Shown: in pieces, positions 1-5,394 of the stretch
Position numbering within the stretch: the first letter of the stretch is position 1
Layout: every line of letters starts with the position of its first letter
Source: Cytophagales bacterium
Lineage (GTDB): Bacteria > Bacteroidota > Bacteroidia > Cytophagales > UBA9547
DNA: 5,394 bases
Direction of reading: 5' to 3'
NCBI GenBank assembly: GCA_003476475.1
Contig: DMUD01000137.1
Span: 1-5,394 of the forward strand
Made by a program: the position numbers and the translations under genes
The notes under the pieces: model-generated
What the model was told of the DNA's origin: nothing
The model's database searches: none
Seen by the model: the letters and a program-made list of their open reading frames with translations, nothing else

Positions 1-91
1 GAGAATAATCGATAATTTCTGACACGTTTTTTAATTTCGCTGAATGGCAAATTTAATCAGCTAATTTGAATAATATTGGATAAAGGCTGAT

Positions 92-1348
92 TTATGGACT
101 AGCAAGTCCCATAGCCTCTAGCACTTTTTGTAAGTCTTGTAAATTTACGACAATATCCACCTCGTCGTCTCCTTCCCACATTTCGGACATTGCAAATTCA
201 GATGAATAGAGTAAATAATACTCAAGTTGATGTGCATCGGCCAATTCGTAATACGTTCCTTTGAAATAACGGAAATGCTTGTGAAATCTTATTTCGCAAA
301 CTTTCGCGCCAGAATCACAAAATATGACATTGGTAAGATTGGCACCATGAGTAGAAATGATGTATCGAGCGTTTTTATACAACATGGTCTGCTCTTCAAA
401 AGTATAGTCTTCGTTGAGGATTTTGACGAAGCCATATTCGGCAAGCTTTTCCACCAATTGTGTTTCATTTACCACTCTACGCATTTTAGCATTCTCTCTG
501 CTTACGTATATTTTTTCGGGGTAAAGTTTGGTCGAATGAACAGGCAAATAATTTTTCACTTTATCCTGTATAAAATCTTTGAACCAATTTCCATTCCAAT
601 TGTAAGTACTAGCATACAATTCTTCACATTCGAAAGCCCTGTTTCTAGCATCGAAACTGATACAAGCCGAACGTTTAATGCCAAATTTTTCGAAGATATT
701 CTTAAAAATATCTTCCTCTATTTTCAAAAAAATGAAATAATCAAAGTCATTGACTGACAACTGAATATCTTCCATCAAGGAGAGTGTTGTAACACTGTCC
801 ACGATGTTGTGGTAATACCCAGATCCCCCTTTCAAAAGCAGTGTCTTTCCTTTCAAAAACTTGGTTCTGGGCAAAAAAAGCCTACTAAAAAGTGGGTGAA
901 CTTTTGCCGAAGAACCGTATGCGTGAGAATATGGCTTAAGCAGGATGTCTGATTTTGTCACCACCGCACAACCTTCCTCATATACCCTGCCAAAAGGCAA
1001 CTTTACTACATGCCGTGCAGTATCGGCAGTACGAGCTCCTACCTCGGCACCTTTAGCGGGGTTGCCCACTACATATTTGGGGTTTGAAATGCTAATTTTA
1101 CCTTCGTGTAATGTCCAAAAAGCAATGTTCTCCCCTTTTCCCGCTTCTTTTTCTACATATTCTTTTACTAAATGGGCACCCCAAAGTTCGTGCTTCAAAC
1201 CACCTATATATTTGGCCGAGAAAGGCAAATGCAACAATACTTTATCATTTATCTGCCAACAAAAATCATAGGCTTTTTGAAAAAGATAACGTTTTACCTT
1301 TATCAAAAACTTAAACTTTTTGAGCTGTTTTTTCAAACTCATGACCAT
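92..1348 (-). CDS. GT61-family (DUF563) glycosyltransferase
   Basis: This is a 418-residue protein with the signature of glycosyltransferase family 61 (DUF563), a group that transfers sugars from activated donors in capsule, lipopolysaccharide and other glycan synthesis. Visible family motifs are SGYYHNIVDSVTTL (residues 176-189), the IYVSRENAKMRRVVNE block (280-295), and the C-terminal ISTHGANLTNVIFCDSGAKV block (331-350), the hallmark nucleotide-sugar-binding region. The N-terminus (residues 5-27) is rich in Lys/Arg alternating with Leu/Phe and has no clear signal peptide or membrane span; it may be an amphipathic helix attaching the enzyme to the inner membrane face (inference). The start could be ATG at 1348 or the second ATG two codons later (1342); neither has a Shine-Dalgarno site. 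It is transcribed away from the nucleotide-sugar genes across a 317-bp gap. Donor and acceptor cannot be read from sequence. The family call is firm, the polysaccharide role is contextual. Confidence 0.88.
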   Translation of the reverse strand: MVMSLKKQLKKFKFLIKVKRYLFQKAYDFCWQINDKVLLHLPFSAKYIGGLKHELWGAHLVKEYVEKEAGKGENIAFWTLHEGKISISNPKYVVGNPAKGAEVGARTADTARHVVKLPFGRVYEEGCAVVTKSDILLKPYSHAYGSSAKVHPLFSRLFLPRTKFLKGKTLLLKGGSGYYHNIVDSVTTLSLMEDIQLSVNDFDYFIFLKIEEDIFKNIFEKFGIKRSACISFDARNRAFECEELYASTYNWNGNWFKDFIQDKVKNYLPVHSTKLYPEKIYVSRENAKMRRVVNETQLVEKLAEYGFVKILNEDYTFEEQTMLYKNARYIISTHGANLTNVIFCDSGAKVCEIRFHKHFRYFKGTYYELADAHQLEYYLLYSSEFAMSEMWEGDDEVDIVVNLQDLQKVLEAMGLASP

Positions 1349-1456
1349 GATATTTTGTAGATAATACAGCTCATCAAAGTAATGGAACTTTTGTGCTAAA
1401 AGTATTGAATGCTATCAACTATTTGTAAAACAATAAAGAAAAATTAAATAGAAGGA

Positions 1457-1464
1457 CAAAGCTA
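1457..1464 (-). promoter_or_regulatory. Candidate -7 box (TAGCTTTG) for the GT61 gene
   Basis: The minus strand reads TAGCTTTG, a full match to the Bacteroidota -7 consensus TAnnTTTG, placed about 110 bases before the GT61 start codon. I find no TTG at the expected 17-23-base distance upstream, and the region is AT-rich enough to give such a match by chance, so this is only a candidate. A second match lies at 1542-1549. Confidence 0.25.
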
Positions 1465-1529
1465 ATAAGTCCATTCAAATAATTTTGCTTGTACAGAAGA
1501 GCAGTATTGCAAAAACAGACGAATATTTG

Positions 1530-1557
1530 AAAATAAATATACAAATGTATTTATTTT
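1530..1557. repeat. A/T inverted repeat, 10-bp arms, 8-base spacer
   Basis: The left arm AAAATAAATA (1530-1539) is exactly complementary to the right arm TATTTATTTT (1548-1557), around the spacer TACAAATG. The minus-strand sequence TACATTTG (1549-1542), a full TAnnTTTG match, lies across the spacer and the edge of the right arm, so the repeat could be an operator over a GT61 promoter. The arms contain no G or C, which makes a stable RNA hairpin or terminator unlikely and a chance origin possible. Confidence 0.35.
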
Positions 1558-1620
1558 ATGTTTTTATCTATATTCTATATTAACTGCTACAGTACCCTCT
1601 ATCCCCTGCTTCTTTTTTTA

Positions 1621-1628
1621 TACTTTTG
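1621..1628 (+). promoter_or_regulatory. Candidate -7 box (TACTTTTG) for the sugar dehydrogenase gene
   Basis: TACTTTTG matches the Bacteroidota -7 element TAnnTTTG exactly and lies 37 bases before the TTG start codon, which predicts a leader of about 30 bases. No TTG is found 17-23 bases upstream, so the -33 half is missing or degenerate. Position relative to the gene supports it; the match alone is weak evidence. Confidence 0.4.
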
Positions 1629-1665
1629 AGGGGTTTATAAAAGCGTAACAAATTAGCTCATCAAA

Positions 1666-2934
1666 TTGGACACACCAAGAATCGCAGTTATAGGTTTGGG
1701 ATATGTTGGACTGCCCATTGCGTTGGCTTTCGCAAAAAAACTGCGTGTTGTGGCCTTCGATATTAATGAACACAGGGTACAGTCCCTTACAGAACACAAA
1801 GATGATCGTGAAGATGTGGAAGCCATCGAATTTGAAGGTGCTGACATTTTATTTACAAACGACCCCTCTTTGCTTAAAGAAGCAAATTTTTACATCGTGG
1901 CAGTTCCGACCCCTATCGATGCCAACAAATTGCCAGACTTAAAACCTTTGCTCAACGCCACCCATACTATTGGGAAGGTTTTAAAAAAAGGCGACTATGT
2001 TGTATTTGAATCAACAGTGTACCCTGGCTGCACAGAAGAACAATGTGTCCCAATACTTGAAAAGGAATCTGGTTTAAAACATCTCAAGGATTTCAAAACA
2101 GGATATTCGCCCGAAAGAATAAATCCAGGCGACAAAGAGCATTCTTTTACCAAAATCACAAAAGTAGTTTCGGGATGCGATTCAGAGGCATTGGCTACCA
2201 TAACCTACACTTACCAATTGGTAATCCAAGCAGATATTTACAAAGCTTCTTCTATAAAAGTAGCAGAAGCTGCCAAAATAATAGAAAATACACAGCGTGA
2301 CCTAAACATCGCGCTAATGAACGAACTTTCTATTATTTTCGAACGCATGAATATTAACACCTACGAAGTATTGGAAGCGGCAGGTACAAAATGGAATTTT
2401 TTAAATTTTTCCCCTGGTTTAGTGGGAGGGCATTGCATTGGTGTTGACCCATACTATTTAACATACAAAGCCAAACAAATGAACTATATGCCAGAAGTAA
2501 TCTTGATTGGTAGGCATATAAACGACAGCATGGGTGACTACGTTGCAAAAAAAATGGTACACCTGTTAGAATCCCAGAATGTACCCATAACAAACGCAAA
2601 AGTGTTGGTAATGGGAATAACTTTCAAAGAAAATGTGCAAGATATTCGAAATTCGAAGGTGGCAGATTTGGTAATCGCTTTGAAACTTGAAAAAGTAAAT
2701 GTAGATGTGTGGGACCCAAAAGCGAATAAAGAAGAAACTTTGCGCGAATATGGCTTTAGTTTGGTAGACATTTTGCAAAACGATTACGATGCTATTGTTT
2801 TGGCAGTTCCTCACAAAGAATTTTTAAACAAAAATGAAGATTATTTCAGGCAATTTTGTCCAAATGGAATTTTGGCCGATTTGAAAGGTCACTACAGAGG
2901 CAAAATTAAAAAGCTGCATTATTGGAGTTTATAG
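1666..2934 (+). CDS. UDP-N-acetylhexosamine 6-dehydrogenase (WbpA/WbpO/TviB type)
   Basis: This cytoplasmic, NAD-dependent enzyme of the UDP-glucose/GDP-mannose dehydrogenase family would oxidise C6 of UDP-GlcNAc or UDP-GalNAc in two steps to the uronic acid, a precursor of acidic surface polysaccharides. Its 422 residues match the family. The Rossmann loop GLGYVG is at residues 10-15, followed by YSPERINPG (147-155), the EAAKIIENTQRD helix with the likely catalytic Lys204, and GGHCIGVDPYYL with the nucleophile Cys257. The C-terminal KENVQDIRNSKV (321-332) resembles the N-acetylhexosamine group more than UDP-glucose dehydrogenases, which usually have FKPNTDD-like sequences there. The start is TTG: an in-frame TAG lies at 1654-1656, and no Met codon occurs before residue 218, so only this TTG keeps the NAD-binding loop. 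It is followed after 62 bases by a galE homologue, probably in the same transcript. GlcNAc versus GalNAc preference is not resolved. Confidence 0.9.
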   Translation: MDTPRIAVIGLGYVGLPIALAFAKKLRVVAFDINEHRVQSLTEHKDDREDVEAIEFEGADILFTNDPSLLKEANFYIVAVPTPIDANKLPDLKPLLNATHTIGKVLKKGDYVVFESTVYPGCTEEQCVPILEKESGLKHLKDFKTGYSPERINPGDKEHSFTKITKVVSGCDSEALATITYTYQLVIQADIYKASSIKVAEAAKIIENTQRDLNIALMNELSIIFERMNINTYEVLEAAGTKWNFLNFSPGLVGGHCIGVDPYYLTYKAKQMNYMPEVILIGRHINDSMGDYVAKKMVHLLESQNVPITNAKVLVMGITFKENVQDIRNSKVADLVIALKLEKVNVDVWDPKANKEETLREYGFSLVDILQNDYDAIVLAVPHKEFLNKNEDYFRQFCPNGILADLKGHYRGKIKKLHYWSL

Positions 2935-2996
2935 ATAAATTAAATATATTAGAATAGGTCACCGCAATTTATTATCACAAAAAAAGCCCTAGAAAA

Positions 2997-4013
2997 ATGA
3001 AAAAAATTCTTGTTACAGGAGGCACCGGTTTTATTGGCTCCCACACAGTAGTGGAATTGCACAATGCTGGCTATGAACCCATTTTGATAGATAATTTCTC
3101 GAACTCTGAACGCTCTGTGCTACAAGGAATTAAAAACATTACGAACAAGGACTTTAGTTTTTACGAAGCTGACTGTAATGACCCTAATACTTTTCAGTCC
3201 ATATTCAGGGAACATAAAATTGAAGGAGTCATTCATTTTGCTGCATACAAAGCCGTAGGGGAATCGGTTAAAGTGCCTTTAAAATACTATAACAACAACA
3301 TAAATTCACTTATCAACTTGCTAGAAAGCATGTTGAAATTTGAGGTAAACAATCTGGTTTTTTCTTCTTCTTGCACAGTATACGGCCAACCCGACTCCTT
3401 GCCTGTTACCGAAGATGCCCCTATTAAAAAGGCTGAATCGCCTTATGGCAACACAAAACAAATATGTGAAGAGATCATTGTAGACACTTGTGCAGCCAAT
3501 GCTTCTTTGCATGCCATTTCATTGCGTTATTTTAATCCTATCGGAGCACATCCTTCGGCCGAAATTGGCGAACTGCCATTAGGTATTCCAGGCAATTTGG
3601 TTCCATTTATTACCCAAACAGCGGCAGGAATTCGGGAAAAACTGACCGTTTTTGGAAACGATTACCACACACCCGATGGCAGTTGCATACGAGACTATAT
3701 TCATGTAGTAGACCTTGCCAAAGCCCATGTAAAAGCTTTCGAACTTTTAGATAAAAAAACAGCAGGATTCTACGATTTTTTCAACATTGGCACAGGCAAA
3801 GGCAGTACAGTGCTAGAAGTAGTAAAAGGCTTTGAAAAAGTTACAGGAAAAAATCTTAATTATTGGGTAGGACCTAGACGCCCAGGCGATGTAGAAAAAG
3901 TATATGCCGCTGTCGACAAGTCATCTAAGGAACTTGATTGGAAAACAGAATTGGATTTGGAAACCGCATTGATTGATGCATGGCGTTGGGAACAGCGACT
4001 TCAACAAAAGTAA
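2997..4013 (+). CDS. galE: UDP-glucose 4-epimerase family (GalE), possibly UDP-GlcNAc-active
   Basis: This extended short-chain dehydrogenase/reductase interconverts UDP-glucose and UDP-galactose using bound NAD. Its 338 residues equal the length of E. coli GalE. Visible are the NAD loop GGTGFIGSH (8-16), SSSCTVYG (123-130) with the active-site Ser/Thr, and the catalytic YGNTK pair Tyr150 and Lys154. RYFNPIGAHPS (177-187) and FGNDYHTPDG with RDYIHVVDL (219-240) form the substrate-binding part. At the gatekeeper position (E. coli Tyr299, human Cys307) alignment of GDVEKVYA puts Val302, a small residue that in other GalE proteins permits N-acetylated sugars. With the upstream UDP-HexNAc dehydrogenase, a role in making UDP-GalNAc or epimerising its product is likely, alongside or instead of galactose metabolism (inference). 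The ATG has an A-rich context and no Shine-Dalgarno site. I see no terminator before psd. Confidence 0.93.
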   Translation: MKKILVTGGTGFIGSHTVVELHNAGYEPILIDNFSNSERSVLQGIKNITNKDFSFYEADCNDPNTFQSIFREHKIEGVIHFAAYKAVGESVKVPLKYYNNNINSLINLLESMLKFEVNNLVFSSSCTVYGQPDSLPVTEDAPIKKAESPYGNTKQICEEIIVDTCAANASLHAISLRYFNPIGAHPSAEIGELPLGIPGNLVPFITQTAAGIREKLTVFGNDYHTPDGSCIRDYIHVVDLAKAHVKAFELLDKKTAGFYDFFNIGTGKGSTVLEVVKGFEKVTGKNLNYWVGPRRPGDVEKVYAAVDKSSKELDWKTELDLETALIDAWRWEQRLQQK

Positions 4014-4020
4014 TTTCGTG

Positions 4021-4050
4021 TTGGAGACTTGAAATTTACTTCTAATTTTG
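4021..4050 (+). promoter_or_regulatory. Bacteroidota-type promoter for psd-phhB (TTG-N19-TAATTTTG)
   Basis: A TTG at 4021-4023 and TAATTTTG at 4043-4050 are separated by 19 bases. This matches the Bacteroidota housekeeping promoter pattern (-33 TTG, 17-23 bases, -7 TAnnTTTG) in both halves and spacing. The predicted transcription start is near 4055-4058, giving a leader of about 40 bases to the psd ATG at 4098. It lies in the 84-bp gap after galE, where a promoter is expected because the function changes from sugar to lipid metabolism. It is the best-formed promoter in the window. Confidence 0.6.
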
Positions 4051-4063
4051 AAACATAGTTTCA
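4049..4063. repeat. Inverted repeat TGAAAC-ATA-GTTTCA at the predicted psd start site
   Basis: Perfect 6-bp arms flank a 3-base centre. The left arm overlaps the last two bases of the -7 box, and the centre falls on the predicted transcription start. A second short near-palindrome, GTTTTAAAC, follows at 4064-4072. The position suits a repressor operator, but a chance repeat of this size is not rare in AT-rich DNA. Confidence 0.35.
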
Positions 4064-4097
4064 GTTTTAAACAGCACAAATACAATTTTATTCAATC

Positions 4098-4757
4098 ATG
4101 ACAATCCACAAAGAAGGGTACAAAACATTGACTTTCACAGCATTGGGTTGCCTGGTATTTTCGTCCATATTTTGGTTTTTCATCGGAAAAAATGACCTAC
4201 TCACTCAAATTGCGTTTGGTTTTTCGGGTTTTATCTTTTTAGTTATTCTTCAATTTTTCCGTCACCCTACCCGACATACCGTTATAAACCCTCACCATGT
4301 AATAGCGCCTGCCGATGGTAAAGTAGTGGTAATAGAAAGAACGCGTGAAGAGGAATATTTCAAAGACGAGCGTATCCAGATTTCCATTTTTATGTCTCCT
4401 TTCAACGTGCATGTAAACCGGCACAGCGTATCGGGCATTGTCAAATACTTCCAATATCACCCTGGCAAATTTTTGGTAGCATGGCACCCAAAATCAAGCA
4501 CCGAAAACGAACGAACCACTATGGTGGTTGAAAACACCTTGGGTACTCCCGTTCTGATGAGACAAATTGCAGGAGCACTTGCCAAAAGAATAAAATGGTA
4601 TGTGAAAAATGGCGACAGAGCCATTCAAGGTAACGAATATGGATTTATAAAATTTGGTTCACGCGTTGACATCTTTTTGCCGCTCGACGCTGAAGTAAAA
4701 GTCAAAATGAACGATACCCCTATAGGTGGCGAAACCATAATAGCAGTCCTAAAGTAA
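4098..4757 (+). CDS. psd: Phosphatidylserine decarboxylase proenzyme (short form)
   Basis: This enzyme decarboxylates phosphatidylserine to phosphatidylethanolamine at the inner membrane. The 219-residue length fits the short bacterial/archaeal-type Psd rather than the longer E. coli form. The N-terminus has two hydrophobic segments, about residues 11-30 and 35-54, that should anchor it. The catalytic domain shows APADGKV with Asp73, SPFNVHVNRHSV (100-111) with His105, YHPGKFLVAWHPKSSTENER (120-139), and YGFIKFGSRVDIFLP (181-195). Self-cleavage is expected between Gly187 and Ser188, leaving a beta chain of 187 residues and a small alpha chain of 32 residues whose N-terminal Ser188 becomes the pyruvoyl cofactor. 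The ATG at 4098 precedes the first membrane segment and has no Shine-Dalgarno site. It has its own promoter candidate, and phhB follows after 5 bases. The phosphatidylserine synthase gene is not in the window. Confidence 0.94.
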   Translation: MTIHKEGYKTLTFTALGCLVFSSIFWFFIGKNDLLTQIAFGFSGFIFLVILQFFRHPTRHTVINPHHVIAPADGKVVVIERTREEEYFKDERIQISIFMSPFNVHVNRHSVSGIVKYFQYHPGKFLVAWHPKSSTENERTTMVVENTLGTPVLMRQIAGALAKRIKWYVKNGDRAIQGNEYGFIKFGSRVDIFLPLDAEVKVKMNDTPIGGETIIAVLK

Positions 4758-4762
4758 AACCC

Positions 4763-4996
4763 ATGTGGAAGGAGGAAAAGGACCAACTTTGCCAAACCTT
4801 TGAATTTAAAAATTTTAGCGAAGCTTTTGCTTTCATGACCCAAGTTGCCCTTTTAGCAGAAAAACACGACCACCACCCATGGTGGAGCAATATATACAAC
4901 AAAGTTGAAGTAAGGCTCAACACCCATTCGGCTGGAAACAAAGTGACAGAAAAAGACCATCACCTGGCGCAAGACATCGACAAGCTTATTTCTTAA
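4763..4996 (+). CDS. phhB: Pterin-4a-carbinolamine dehydratase (PCD/DCoH family)
   Basis: This small cytosolic enzyme dehydrates 4a-hydroxytetrahydrobiopterin (pterin-4a-carbinolamine) to the quinonoid dihydropterin, recycling the cofactor of aromatic amino acid hydroxylases. The 77 residues carry the full core signature: EKHDHHPWWSNIYNKVEV (33-50), LNTHSAG (52-58) and TEKDHHLAQDID (62-73). His37, His38 and His55 correspond to the three active-site histidines of mammalian DCoH (His61, His62, His79). It is shorter than the usual 95-115 residues because it lacks most of the N-terminal part before the conserved Trp (here Trp2). Nothing catalytic is lost, so I read it as a compact intact form. 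The ATG lies 5 bases after the psd stop, indicating co-transcription. No phenylalanine hydroxylase gene is in view. Its TAA overlaps the ridA stop on the other strand. Confidence 0.9.
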   Translation: MWKEEKDQLCQTFEFKNFSEAFAFMTQVALLAEKHDHHPWWSNIYNKVEVRLNTHSAGNKVTEKDHHLAQDIDKLIS

Positions 4997-5376
4997 GATT
5001 TCACTGCTATCACCGATATTTCAACTCTGGCATCTTTAGGAAGACGAGCTACTTGTACCGTTTCCCTAGCTGGTGGGTTTATGTTGAAATAGTCGCCATA
5101 AAGAGTGTTTACAGCACCAAAGTCATTCAAGTCTTTGAGAAAAATAGAAGATTTGGCTACTTCTTCCCATTCATAACCAGCTTTGGCCAAAATAGCTCCA
5201 ATGTTTTTCATCACTTGTGTTGTCTCGGTTACTAAATCGGCATTTTCCATTTCCCCTGTAAGGGGGTTCAAGGCAATTTGCCCAGACACAAAAAGTATGT
5301 TGCCTACTTTTACAGCTTGACTGTAAGGGCCAATTGGAGCAGGAGCGTTTTCGCTTTTTACAATTTCTTTCGACAT
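4993..5376 (-). CDS. ridA: RidA family reactive enamine/imine deaminase
   Basis: This is a 127-residue member of the RidA (YjgF/YER057c/UK114) family, close to the 128 residues of E. coli RidA. The enzyme hydrolyses reactive 2-aminoacrylate and related enamines/imines released by PLP enzymes such as threonine or serine dehydratase, protecting other PLP enzymes in the cytoplasm; active members form trimers. Visible are APIGPYSQAV (13-22), LFVSGQIALNPLTGEM (28-43), NIGAILAKAGYEWEEVAKS (58-76), and the signature PPARETVQVARLPKDARVEI (101-120). Arg104 and Glu119 match the substrate-binding Arg105 and the Glu120 of Salmonella RidA, which points to the deaminase-active subgroup. The ATG at 5376-5374 follows an A-rich stretch with no Shine-Dalgarno motif; the promoter is probably beyond the window end. 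It converges on phhB with a 4-base overlap. Confidence 0.95.
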   Translation of the reverse strand: MSKEIVKSENAPAPIGPYSQAVKVGNILFVSGQIALNPLTGEMENADLVTETTQVMKNIGAILAKAGYEWEEVAKSSIFLKDLNDFGAVNTLYGDYFNINPPARETVQVARLPKDARVEISVIAVKS

Positions 5377-5394
5377 TTCATTTTTTTCGCAATT

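Larger units (their letters stand above)
1349..1665. other. Divergent intergenic region between GT61 gene and sugar dehydrogenase
   Basis: This 317-bp AT-rich stretch separates two divergent genes and carries no convincing ORF. It must contain the promoters for both directions. I see TAnnTTTG-type boxes on each strand (listed separately), a perfect 10-bp A/T inverted repeat at 1530-1557, and a two-copy 7-bp tandem repeat (CTATATT) at 1568-1581. Plus-strand ORFs that run into this area from the left are antisense shadows of the glycosyltransferase gene. Confidence 0.7.

Noticed and set aside
48..68. Inverted repeat CAAATT...AATTTG downstream of the GT61 gene
   Set aside because: The arms are only 6 bp and almost all A/T, the spacer is 9 bases, and no T-run follows on the minus strand, so it does not look like a terminator.
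227..757. A 176-codon open frame on the plus strand
   Set aside because: It lies wholly antisense to the well-supported GT61 gene, its translation is rich in Phe/Ile with no recognisable domain, and it has no start context of its own.
1568..1581. Two tandem copies of CTATATT
   Set aside because: Two copies of a 7-base A/T-rich unit in an AT-rich intergenic region are expected by chance often enough; no further copies are present.
4763..4996. phhB as a truncated pseudogene because of its short length
   Set aside because: All three active-site histidines and the surrounding signature are intact, with a proper start right after psd and a normal stop, so a compact functional protein is more likely.
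5252..5266. Hairpin CCCCT-GTA-AGGGG as a possible terminator for psd-phhB transcripts
   Set aside because: It encodes the conserved PLTGEM segment of RidA, lies about 260 bases past the phhB stop, and no T-run follows it.

Overview
The window looks like chromosomal DNA of a member of the Bacteroidota, possibly a Cytophagales-type environmental bacterium; the lineage below phylum is a guess. The evidence is a moderately AT-rich composition, A/T-rich start-codon contexts without Shine-Dalgarno motifs, several TAnnTTTG-type promoter boxes (the Bacteroidota sigma-factor -7 element), and proteins with the flavour of that phylum. It holds six complete protein-coding genes and no RNA genes, mobile elements or CRISPR arrays.

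Left part (1-1665): a minus-strand GT61-family (DUF563) glycosyltransferase gene occupies 92-1348. It is followed upstream by a 317-bp AT-rich divergent intergenic region with candidate promoter boxes on both strands and a perfect 10-bp A/T inverted repeat.

Middle part (1666-4013): two plus-strand nucleotide-sugar genes lie 62 bp apart. The first is a UDP-N-acetylhexosamine 6-dehydrogenase of the WbpA/WbpO/TviB type, which must start at a TTG codon. The second is a GalE-type UDP-hexose 4-epimerase whose gatekeeper position is Val rather than the Tyr of E. coli GalE, so it may also epimerise UDP-GlcNAc/UDP-GalNAc. Together they could supply UDP-GalNAc and UDP-N-acetylhexosaminuronic acid for a surface polysaccharide, with the divergent GT61 enzyme as a possible user of activated sugars. 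No flippase, polymerase or exporter is in view, so this would be the edge of a polysaccharide locus or a small dispersed part of one.

Right part (4014-5394): a promoter matching the Bacteroidota pattern (TTG-N19-TAATTTTG) precedes a tight two-gene unit, phosphatidylserine decarboxylase (psd, phosphatidylethanolamine synthesis) and a short pterin-4a-carbinolamine dehydratase (phhB). This unit converges on a minus-strand ridA gene (enamine/imine deaminase). The phhB and ridA stop codons overlap in a shared TTAA.

I do not see a previously undescribed system here; every gene falls in a known family. The most useful second-look items are the obligatory TTG start, the epimerase gatekeeper residue with its likely pathway partner, the well-formed psd promoter with an inverted repeat over the predicted transcription start, and the overlapping convergent stops.
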